The notes beneath the pieces were generated by a model that was not told the DNA's origin, made no database searches, and saw nothing but the letters and a program-made list of their open reading frames with translations. Position numbers and translations under genes: made by a program. Positions 1-11,300 of a stretch of 35,440 bases of DNA are shown here, in pieces. The stretch's first letter is position 1; each line of letters opens with the position of its first letter. The DNA is taken from contig CAYXVF010000067.1 of assembly GCA_964468125.1 (NCBI GenBank), forward strand, positions 1-35,440, in the 5' to 3' direction. Origin of the DNA: CAYXVF01 sp964468125. GTDB lineage: Bacteria; Myxococcota; XYA12-FULL-58-9; CAYXVF01.

Positions 1-2
1 CG

Positions 3-920
3 ATGGCACCAAAGTTCCTGAAGGCGCGCGAGCTTCTTCGTTCGGTGGGGCAGCAGGTATCCCGTGCGCTCGAAGTCACCCAGCGCATCGACGGTCACAT
101 GGAGCGCTACGAGAAGCTCCGTGCGGGCGATAGCGCTGCCGGTCGCACACTCCTGTTCGACCAAGCTCGACTGTTCGTGATCTCCGCGCTCATCACCGCA
201 ATTGCTTGCGGCGGTGCACTCGTCAATTTCCACCTCATCGCGGTCCCGATGGCGGAGCTCGTGCCGACCACTGCGCGGGTCGCGGGCGCCCCGGTGCCCC
301 TGATCGCCGCCCTCGTGATCGTGCTCATGGAGGCCGCGGCGGGGATATTTCTGCTCGAGGCCGTCGGTGTGACGCACATGCTGCCGGGGGTCGCGCGCTT
401 GGACAGGCGCAGGAGGCGGTTGATCGCCCTTACGGCGTTCTTGGCACTCGCGGTGCTCGCCGGCGTGGAAGCCTCGCTCGCCGTGTTGCGCGAGACCATC
501 GTTGAATCCAACGCGGCCCTCGAGCGCTCGCTCTATGGCGAATCGGTCTCGGCCGAGAGCTTCTCTTCGATTCCCATTCTCGGTCAGGCTGCACTCGGTT
601 TCATGCTGCCCTTTGTCCTGGCCATGGTCGCGATCCCTCTCGAAACGTTGATCCAGAGCGCACGGCACGTGCTCACCGCCGCGCTCGCGGCGGTGCTGCA
701 CATGGCGGCGAACGGCCTCCGATTGTTGCGCCTTCTGGTCGACGGAGTAGGGAAGCTCTTGCACGCGGCCTTCGACGTTTTCATCGGTGTACCTATCGTT
801 CTGAGCCGTCTCGCGGCCGGCGCGCGGACGCGCGAGAGTCGGGGCAGTGAGAATCGGGTCCTGCAGGACGTGACCGGTCCCCGACCCGCCCTCGCGAACG
901 GGAAGGGAGGTGTTCGATGA
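3..920 (+). CDS. Polytopic membrane protein of unknown function
   Basis: I do not recognise a family. The 305-residue product starts with a charged, probably cytoplasmic stretch of about 50 residues. At least four hydrophobic segments follow, near residues 57-80, 96-121, 139-161 and 192-216, with one or two weaker amphipathic ones near 225-275. The tail is basic and Gly/Pro-rich, probably cytoplasmic. The stop overlaps the start of the next gene as ATGA, so the two are probably translated as a unit and the membrane protein may partner the VWA-like lipoprotein. The ATG lies two bases from the window edge. The reading frame may continue upstream, so the true N-terminus is uncertain. Confidence 0.7.
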   Translation: MAPKFLKARELLRSVGQQVSRALEVTQRIDGHMERYEKLRAGDSAAGRTLLFDQARLFVISALITAIACGGALVNFHLIAVPMAELVPTTARVAGAPVPLIAALVIVLMEAAAGIFLLEAVGVTHMLPGVARLDRRRRRLIALTAFLALAVLAGVEASLAVLRETIVESNAALERSLYGESVSAESFSSIPILGQAALGFMLPFVLAMVAIPLETLIQSARHVLTAALAAVLHMAANGLRLLRLLVDGVGKLLHAAFDVFIGVPIVLSRLAAGARTRESRGSENRVLQDVTGPRPALANGKGGVR

Positions 921-1561
921 GAGGCCTGGCGATTCCTCTCGCACTGTCCCTCGTCGTGGGGTGCAGTGACGGGACCGACGACGCGCGCGCGCTTTGCGCA
1001 CTCGTAGATGCCTCTGGAACCTACGCAGACGAGCGCGCGCGGGCGGTGGAGCTGTTGAGTCGCGTGCTGGTGAGCGAGCTTCGTGCCGGGGATACGGTGA
1101 TCGTCGGATCGATCGACGCGCGTAGCTACGATCCGGATAACATAACGCTCCAAGCCCGAATTGGCGAGAGACCTTCAATGGCTGTTCGCCAACGTGCGGC
1201 GGTTGTGGACGCACTCGACGGGCTCGCGGCTTCGGGAGAGAGCGCACGCTACACCGATATCTCCGGTGGGATGATGATGTGCCGAGACCTGCTCGCGGAG
1301 GCGAAGGCGTCGAATCGTTCGGTGCTGCTCCTGAGCGACTTGGTAGAGGATCTGAAACCGGGAGACATACGCGATCTCGAAGGCGATGCGCTCTCGGGGA
1401 TTCGAGTCACTGCGATCAACGTCAAACGCATGGAGCGTGACCAACGCGATCCGAAAGCCTACGAGAAGAGGATCACGGAGTTTCGCGAACGCGTGCTCGC
1501 CGGTGGGGCGAGCGGCTTTGAGGTGGTCTCGACTCCAGCGCGATTGAAAGAGCTTCTCTAG
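917..1561 (+). CDS. Predicted lipoprotein with VWA-like domain
   Basis: The 214-residue product opens with a short signal peptide ending in the lipobox-like VVGC (Cys16), so it is probably a lipid-anchored envelope protein. The rest reads like a compact von Willebrand factor A fold. A MIDAS-like DASGT sits near residues 32-36, just after a hydrophobic strand. A later TDISGG and the strand VLLLSDLVED are where the second and third metal-site loops are expected. VWA domains commonly bind protein partners through a divalent metal. The function here is unknown, but the ATGA overlap with the upstream membrane protein suggests a two-component membrane complex. The assignment rests on motif order, not on a profile search. 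Confidence 0.65.
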   Translation: MRGLAIPLALSLVVGCSDGTDDARALCALVDASGTYADERARAVELLSRVLVSELRAGDTVIVGSIDARSYDPDNITLQARIGERPSMAVRQRAAVVDALDGLAASGESARYTDISGGMMMCRDLLAEAKASNRSVLLLSDLVEDLKPGDIRDLEGDALSGIRVTAINVKRMERDQRDPKAYEKRITEFRERVLAGGASGFEVVSTPARLKELL

Positions 1562-1574
1562 CCTCAACCGCAGC

Positions 1575-3101
1575 TCAATCGTACTCGAGCTTCACCTTAA
1601 AGGCGCGATAGCGTATTGCCTCACGGTCCAGCTCGAGGCGGGTCATCGGATGGCGCGCGAGCCAACCCGGGGGAAATACGAGTCGGACGCGCTCCGAGTC
1701 GACGGAAATCGAAATCTCCGGGAGGCCGCCATCGGTGCGTGAGCGGTTCAGGCAGACCGCGAGCCGGAGCAGGACCGCGAGCCTTCTTACCAACGGCTCG
1801 GAGGCGCCCCCGAGCTCCTCGAAGAGCTCCGGTTTGAAGCGGCGGCGATGGGTTCGGACGAGGCGGGCGAGGCACTTTTGTTCGCCTCGGGAGAAACCCG
1901 GCATGTCCGAGTTTTCGATCAGGTATTCGCCGTGTTTGTGGTAGCCGCTGTAGGCGAGGGCCAAACCGATCTCGTGTAGTTGCGCGGCCCAGGTCAGGAG
2001 TTGCTGCGAGCGGTTCGAGTCCAGTGCCCAGGCGTCTTTGACCTGCTCCAAAAAGTGGAGGGCGGTTGCACGGACGCGCGTGGCTTGTGCGCCGTCCGCG
2101 CCGTAGCGCGAGGCCATCGATTCGACCGTATTGTCCCGGACGTCTTTGTCCCCCGCCCGACCGAGCAGATCGTAGAGCACGCCTTCTCGGAGAGCGCCGC
2201 TCGCGGCGACCATTCTCTCGATCTTCAGGCAACGGAAGACCGCCATCAGGATCGCCAGGCCACCGGGAAGCACCTCCTTTCGGTCGTGTTCCAACCCAGC
2301 AATGTCGAGTCGCGTGGTTCGGCCAAAAGGTACCATCGCTTTGCGAAGACGATCGAGTCCTTCGATGGTGATGCCATCTGACCACTCATTGGCGCGAAGA
2401 ATCGCATCGATGGCGTTGATGGTTCCGGACGCCCCCATTGCTTCGTCCCAGCCCTCCTTGCGGTAGCCGCGTTTGATGGAGCGAAGCTCCATCGCCGCGG
2501 CGAGCTCGGCGTTGTCGAAGTAATCGGCTCGGAGCTTTCCGCTCGGGAAGAAGCGCCTGGAGTACGTCACGCAGCCCATGTGCAGGCTGTCCGCGCGAAT
2601 GGGATCGAGGCGCTGGCCGATGATGCACTCGGTGCTGCCGCCGCCGATGTCCACCACCAGGCGCTTGCCTTCGGACTCGACCATGTCGTGAGCGACGCCG
2701 AGATACACGAGACGCGCCTCCTCGCGACCGGAGACGATGTCGATGGGGTAGCCGATCGCTTTACGGAGCCTCGGGAGAAACTCCTCCGCATTGCGGGCGC
2801 TTCTCAGGGTGTTTGTGCCGACGACGCGAACGTGTTTGGGAGCCATGTCCCGAAGCCGCTCTCCGAAACGCTCTAGGCACACGATTGCGCGCTTCTGAGC
2901 TCCACCGCTGAGGTTGTTGTTGTCGTCGAGGCCCGCGGCGAGGCGTACGCGCTCGCGCATCTTGTCGAGAATGCGTAGTTTACCCAAATCGCTGCGGGCG
3001 ATCACCATGTGGAAACTGTTGGAGCCGAGATCGACCGCCGCGACGACGCTCGCCTCCGGGTGAGGCAGAGCCTGTAGCTTCGGTACAGCGCTTTGAGTCA
3101 T
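1575..3101 (-). CDS. ppx: Exopolyphosphatase / guanosine pentaphosphatase (Ppx/GppA family)
   Basis: This family hydrolyses terminal phosphates of inorganic polyphosphate, and in GppA-type members pppGpp. The 508-residue length fits the long Ppx form. The actin/Hsp70-like phosphate motifs are visible: AAVDLGSNSFHMV near the N-terminus, a GTNTLRSARN loop, VVDIGGGSTE and a later GASGTINA. The C-terminal third has the HD-like helical domain (QLHEIGLALAYSGYHKH) of long Ppx proteins. I chose the ATG at 3101 over the one at 3149. It has a good Shine-Dalgarno (GAGGTGG on the minus strand, 3110-3116) eight bases upstream, and it leaves a divergent intergenic region rather than an overlap with apaH. 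Ppx and GppA activity cannot be separated from sequence here. Confidence 0.92.
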   Translation of the reverse strand: MTQSAVPKLQALPHPEASVVAAVDLGSNSFHMVIARSDLGKLRILDKMRERVRLAAGLDDNNNLSGGAQKRAIVCLERFGERLRDMAPKHVRVVGTNTLRSARNAEEFLPRLRKAIGYPIDIVSGREEARLVYLGVAHDMVESEGKRLVVDIGGGSTECIIGQRLDPIRADSLHMGCVTYSRRFFPSGKLRADYFDNAELAAAMELRSIKRGYRKEGWDEAMGASGTINAIDAILRANEWSDGITIEGLDRLRKAMVPFGRTTRLDIAGLEHDRKEVLPGGLAILMAVFRCLKIERMVAASGALREGVLYDLLGRAGDKDVRDNTVESMASRYGADGAQATRVRATALHFLEQVKDAWALDSNRSQQLLTWAAQLHEIGLALAYSGYHKHGEYLIENSDMPGFSRGEQKCLARLVRTHRRRFKPELFEELGGASEPLVRRLAVLLRLAVCLNRSRTDGGLPEISISVDSERVRLVFPPGWLARHPMTRLELDREAIRYRAFKVKLEYD

Positions 3102-3147
3102 AGTTGAGACCACCTCAAAAGGAAGCCTCGCAACTCTTACCGTCCTC
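3102..3147. promoter_or_regulatory. Divergent ppx/apaH control region
   Basis: Forty-six bases separate the divergent starts of ppx and apaH. Any promoters for the two genes must lie here or reach into the coding starts. It contains the ppx Shine-Dalgarno at 3110-3116 (minus strand). No purine-rich ribosome-binding site is seen close to the apaH ATG; AAGGAAG is more than 20 bases away. No clear -10/-35 pair was found by eye. Confidence 0.4.
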
Positions 3148-3966
3148 ATGGCTACTTACGCAATCGGAGACCTCCAAGGCTGTTTTCGCCCCTTCATGAC
3201 CTTGCTGGAGGAGATCGAATTTGATGCGGAGCGCGATCGCCTCTGGATCGTCGGCGACCTGGTCAACCGCGGACCGGCTTCCTTGGAGGTCTTGCGCTGG
3301 TGCTACGTCAACCGGGACCACATCGTCACCGTCCTCGGCAACCATGACCTCCACCTCCTCGCACGCGCAGTTGGGGCCGCGCCGCGGAAGGGCCGAGACA
3401 CGCTCGACGACATCCTCGACGCGGAAGACTCGGAGGTGTTGCTCGATTGGCTTCGAGAGCGGCCACTCCTCCATCAAGACAACCAGTGGCTCATGGTGCA
3501 CGCTGGGCTGCATCCCTCCTGGTCCATCGAAGATTCGCATCGCCACGCACGTGAGCTCGAAGAGCAGATCCGTTCCGGGTACCGCCATGTGATGGAGGAA
3601 TTGATGAAGAAGGGGCCTAGCTCCGTGGGGCCCGATGCTTCACCGGCGGAACGGCGGCAGTTTGCGCTCGGTGTCATGACACGTATGCGCATGTGCCACG
3701 AAGACGGAAGTGTAGACTACGCCTTCAAAGGCGCGGTCACCGCCGCGCCCGAGGGACTCCGTCCGTGGTTTGAGTTTCCGAATCGACGGGCTGAGGACGT
3801 TACTGTCGTGTTCGGCCACTGGGCAGCTCTCGGCCTGCACGTGGGGAAGAACGTGATCGGCCTCGACTCTGGCTGCGTCTGGGGCAATGCACTCACCGCG
3901 ATTCGCCTGGAGGACCGTGCGGTGTTCAAGGTCCGGTGCGACAGCGACCTTCACGCGCCCTGGTGA
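3148..3966 (+). CDS. apaH: Symmetrical bis(5'-nucleosyl)-tetraphosphatase
   Basis: ApaH cleaves Ap4A symmetrically into two ADP; recent work on the family also shows decapping of Np4-capped RNA. The 272-residue length is close to the usual 270-280. The calcineurin-like metallophosphoesterase motifs are in order: GDLQGC at residues 7-12, VGDLVNRGP near 34-42, LGNHDLHLLA near 64-73, VHAGLHPSW near 116-124 and FGHWAALGL near 230-238. In enterobacteria apaH clusters with ksgA/pdx genes. Here it is divergent from ppx, so two hydrolases of phosphorylated alarmone-like molecules sit back to back. The start is fixed by the first motif, although no close Shine-Dalgarno is visible. Confidence 0.93.
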   Translation: MATYAIGDLQGCFRPFMTLLEEIEFDAERDRLWIVGDLVNRGPASLEVLRWCYVNRDHIVTVLGNHDLHLLARAVGAAPRKGRDTLDDILDAEDSEVLLDWLRERPLLHQDNQWLMVHAGLHPSWSIEDSHRHARELEEQIRSGYRHVMEELMKKGPSSVGPDASPAERRQFALGVMTRMRMCHEDGSVDYAFKGAVTAAPEGLRPWFEFPNRRAEDVTVVFGHWAALGLHVGKNVIGLDSGCVWGNALTAIRLEDRAVFKVRCDSDLHAPW

Positions 3967-4029
3967 GCAACAGCCTTTTACGTCGGAAGCCGCGGAAAAA
4001 AGTTTCGCATCGGTTACAATTCGCTCGGG

Positions 4030-7251
<3,222 letters not shown>

Positions 7252-7263
7252 GCGCGTCGCAGC

Positions 7264-7809
7264 TCAGCTCCCGCTCGCTCCCTCCATTTCGAGCAATTCG
7301 AGCAGAACGCGGGCGGAGTAGCCCTCGTCGTGAAACCAAACGACCTTGCCCTCGGCGTCGAGGAGGAGCACACGTGCGTTTCGCGGGCGCTCGTTGCCGG
7401 TGAACTGGACGATCTTTTCGGCGTCGTCGTAGACCGTGATGACGAGTCCTTCATCCGCGTCCGGAATGCCAGAACGCATACCCTCGTCGATCGTGTCGGC
7501 GATGAGGCCGGGGATGAGACCCTCGATCGTCGGCACCTCGTAGAACCGCAGCTCCGTGCCCGACTGCAGCAGTCCGAGGAGCCAGCGGTCGATGTCGAAC
7601 TGGGTGTCCTGTACGTAGCCGACGAGCAGAAGAACTGGCTCCCCCGCTAGGTCCTGTGGCAGCTGGTAGCTCTCTCCCGACAGTGAATTCCCGCGAACCA
7701 CGGGGAAGGACTCGCCGGTCGGGTTTCGGTTTGCAACCGAAGAGGAGCAGGCCATCGTTGCAAGGCCCAGTGCGGCAACGCACACAGCACGGCGCGTTTC
7801 ATTCATCAT
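7264..7809 (-). CDS. Thioredoxin-fold-like lipoprotein
   Basis: The roughly 181-residue product starts with a basic, hydrophobic signal ending in a weak lipobox (LATMAC, Cys21), so it may be a lipoprotein. The mature part has a strand-loop pattern like AhpC/TSA or ATP10-type thioredoxin-fold proteins: an ESFPVVRG-type opening, a LPQDLAGEPVLLLVGY strand-helix start, and a C-terminal ARVLLLDAEGKVVW hairpin. No CxxC is present, so a redox role is not supported and a chaperone or assembly role is only a guess. Two adjacent ATG codons (7809, 7806) follow GGAGAG at a suitable distance. The start overlaps the end of the upstream SRPBCC gene, which suggests coupling and makes it the last gene of the minus-strand run. 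It converges with the GGDEF-like gene with a 12-base gap. Confidence 0.6.
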   Translation of the reverse strand: MMNETRRAVCVAALGLATMACSSSVANRNPTGESFPVVRGNSLSGESYQLPQDLAGEPVLLLVGYVQDTQFDIDRWLLGLLQSGTELRFYEVPTIEGLIPGLIADTIDEGMRSGIPDADEGLVITVYDDAEKIVQFTGNERPRNARVLLLDAEGKVVWFHDEGYSARVLLELLEMEGASGS

Positions 7810-8329
7810 CGACACTCTCCGCAAGCGCTTTCAGTTTTCGAAGGGCGGTTTCGTGATGTTCTTCGAGTCGGCTGGCGACGTCCAAGGCGATGAGTCCGCC
7901 GAGAAGAGGCACGTTCACGGTACCTCGGTCTGTCCAGACCACGCGGGTCTGAGACGGATCGACGGGCTCGTAGCGGATCGTCTGAGTGCCGTTGACTCGT
8001 CCTTCAACCCGAACTTCGACCGCTTCCGCTGTGTTCAGGGTCATGCGCAGTCGCGCCCGTTCTTCCCCTCGTACGACGACCCGTTGGACCGCAACGCCGT
8101 TCTCCGAATCTTGCTCGAGGGTGACGTTCGGGTCCTCCGCCTCACTCCACTGCGCCCAGCGATCCCACTCGGAGAAATCGCCCACGAAACGATGGACGGC
8201 GGCAGGCTTCGCGCGGACCACGGCGCTCACTTCGAGCTCCCAGCTCGGCGAGAGCAGGACACCCAAGAAGACCGCAATCAGCAGCGACACTGCGGCGCCG
8301 ATCAGCACGTTGCGAAGGTTCGCGAGCAC
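7799..8329 (-). CDS. SRPBCC-fold (polyketide cyclase/dehydrase-like) membrane-anchored protein
   Basis: The 176-residue product begins at a GTG and has one N-terminal transmembrane segment or uncleaved signal anchor (about residues 8-27). It then shows a START/Bet v1-like pattern: an early strand, the helix AAVHRFVGDFSEWDRW typical of the family, several short beta strands, and a long C-terminal amphipathic helix (DVASRLEEHHETALRKL). SRPBCC proteins bind hydrophobic ligands in a deep cavity. The ligand cannot be predicted. It starts six bases after the stop of the giant beta-barrel gene and overlaps the next lipoprotein gene, so it probably belongs to the same transcript and acts at the inner membrane or in the periplasm. 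Confidence 0.72.
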   Translation of the reverse strand: MLANLRNVLIGAAVSLLIAVFLGVLLSPSWELEVSAVVRAKPAAVHRFVGDFSEWDRWAQWSEAEDPNVTLEQDSENGVAVQRVVVRGEERARLRMTLNTAEAVEVRVEGRVNGTQTIRYEPVDPSQTRVVWTDRGTVNVPLLGGLIALDVASRLEEHHETALRKLKALAESVDDE

Positions 8330-8335
8330 GGGTCT

Positions 8336-11300
8336 TCAATAGAGCGCTTCCGCCCGAATGAACACCCCACGGGCGGTGGGCGCTCGGCACTCTACGCCCC
8401 CCGCTGCGACATCGCTGAAGTTGTAGCCCGCACCAAGGCGTAACCAGCGCAGCACGAGAAGCGATGCCTCGGTGAGGACACCGTAGCTCGCATCCAGCCC
8501 TGAGCTCGTACAACGCCTAGCCTCGAGCCCGAGATCCCAGGATTCGGCGATGTGGAGGTCACCGCGTAGGGCGGTCAACAGCGCGCGCTCCACCAACCGC
8601 TCCCCTTCCAGTCGTGCTCGCGTTCTACGGACCGAGGCCTTGGGCGTCACGGTCAGCAGCGGAGCCAGCTCGAGGGCGAGCGCACTCGCGGCAATGTGCG
8701 TGAGGGAGGACTCCACCGGTCCGTCGTCGACGCGGGGCGCGGACTGGCTGTCGAAAGCGATTCGACCGAACCAGGTCACCCGAGGAAGAGTTCGCCAGGC
8801 AAAGCCCGCGGTCCCCTCCCAGGAGTGCGCGAGCGTCCCACCGTTGTCGTCGAAGTCCTCGCCGCCTCGAAGGCCGAGGCCAAAGGCGAGGCCAGGGCGC
8901 GGCAGATAGTCGATCCGCGTCGAGCCACCGAGCGTCACGCGACGTTCGTCGCCCCCATCCCGCCGTGCATCGACACTGAGTCGTGCGCGCAGGTGCTCGC
9001 CACCGTAGACGAAGCCTGTGCTCAGCGCGTCACGTGAGTCGGAAATCGGTGTGGTTTCGAGATCGAGCGCGGTACGGGCGTAGGTCAGGAAGTAGCGCGT
9101 CGGTCCTTGCGGCAAATCGAAGCCGACGGAGCGCTGCGTCCTGCGCTCCGCGCCATCCATGCTGAGCTGCTGCTCCGCGTAGAGCCGCGTGCCATCGTCA
9201 AGACGACGGCGACCGCCGAGCAAAACGCTGTCGCCACCACGCTCGTCGAAGACGTTCTCGCGCAGGGCCGCACGTCTCTCGACGCCCGCGTAGAGCTCAT
9301 CCCCTCCCTCGAGGGGGACGCCGAGCTCTGCGCGACCGAATGGCTCACCATCGTCATCGACTCCCGCTTCGCCGCGACCGTTCCACTGTCCGCGCTGCCC
9401 GAGCTCGGCCCCGAGAGCACTCTCGCCGGGCCGTTCGTCGTTGAATGGCTGGGCCCGCCGGACGGTGAGCGTGGCGAGCTCGCTCAGGCGGTAGGCACCT
9501 TGCGCGCCGAGGACACCGGAGGCCTCGTTCGCGCGAGGGTCGTGAGTCAACCGCCCTTCGGCGGCGAGGACGAAAGAGCCGAGCTCACGCGACGCACCGA
9601 TCAGCGCCGTGTTCGCGACGCGCAGTGCCTCCCGTCGGCTCTCGAGGTGGTCGACGAGCAACCAGCTCTCGGTAGCTCCGAAGTCGACGCTCGCCCGGGC
9701 GCCGAGCTGCAGCCGGCGCTCGCCGGGGGTGATCCGCGAGTCGCTGTAGCCTGCTTGTCGAAAGCGACCGTAGGCGCGAAGAGAGAGCCCCGAAATCTCG
9801 CTCGAAAGCTCCGCGGCGGCCGCGAGGCCGTCCTCCTTCGATCCGTCCCCGTCGCGAAAGCTGACCCCGCCATCGATGGAGCGGGCGCCGCTGTGGCTCG
9901 TGCCTTCGCTTCGAGCGAGATCGACGCGAAGGCGCAAGGCGTCTGAGTGGCCCGTCCGTAGAGTCGTCGCAACGAGACCATAGCTCTGCCGGGCACTTTG
10001 ATCGCTCGATCTGCCGACCAGCTCGCTGACGGCGGTGACTCCGACGGTCGTCGCTCCCAGAGTTCCGTCCACCCGCGCCCCGACGCTCCAGTCCTCGTCG
10101 ACGCCACCGGAGGTCAAATACTCGTATTCCACGAGGAGTCGCTTCCGGAATACGCCCCCGCTCAGGCCCGTGAGCTGCGGGTTTCCCGTGCTGGCGGCGA
10201 GCGCACCATCCATCACGAGGCGTCCGGACGCGTAGTCGACCTCGAAGTCGATCCCCTCCACGAGCGGTGTTGCGCGCACCGGGAGACCGCTCAGCTCGTC
10301 CAGGGTCTCGAGCGTGGCGCGGACCGAGCCTTCGACGATGGCCCCATGGCGGAGCCGGTACAGACTCGAGCCGGTCATCACGAGCTCATCGCGTGCGGCG
10401 GCGCTTTCCGATTGCGCTGCGAACGCGCGGCCCCGAAGTTGCCAATCGTCTCCGTCTACCTTGAGCGTTCCACCGAGCCCGTAGAGCGAGCGGACGTAGC
10501 GCCCGACCCACGCGTCGTCGAGGGCGGTGTTGACCCCGCCCCAGCGCAGGACGCTTTCGTCCACTTCGAGGCGGAAGAAAAATCTCCCGCCAGATTCGCG
10601 CTCGTCGATCGCCTCGGAGGCGTCGCCGTAGGTTGGGTAGTACGCCTCCGGGTCCAGATCGCGAAATATGCGCCGCGTGTCGTGGGCGAGCAGGCGTCGC
10701 ACGACGCCCCCAAAGGCGCGAAGGGACCCGTCGCTCTTCGTGAAGACGCTTTCGACGTCGAGGTCGGCACCGGCGGTGAGAAAAACGTCTCCATAGCGCC
10801 CGCGATAGAAAAATGCCCCGTTCGCGAGCCAGTCGCGATCCCAGTCGTCCCGCGGATCGAATCCGAGCTCGACGCCAGCCCGCCCGACGAAGAAGTGGGA
10901 CGAGGGATCGACGGTCACCGGGATTTCGATGGCTGCGGGCGGCGGATCTGCGCCATAGGCGTCGGCGGCCGGGTCGAGCGCGAGTACGAGCGCGTCGACC
11001 TCCGAGTCGAGCACCAGGGCACAACTCGCAACCTCTCCTGTCGCCAGACAGCGAGACCCGCTGCCGTGGCCGCTAGAAGAGCGAGCGGCCTCGACCGTGA
11101 GCCCGACACCGTCGGCGAGGCGCGGTCGCACGATGAGAGACGTGCGTTGGAGGGTCTCGCCGGTCGTGGGCAGCATGGCACTTGCGACCCAGCGAGGGCC
11201 ACTGAACGTCACGAGCTCGCCGGCGTCCTCACTCGGATAACGCGCGACGCCGAGATGATAAAACGAGCGGAAGCCGTCCGGTGCGGCGACCGAGACCAGG

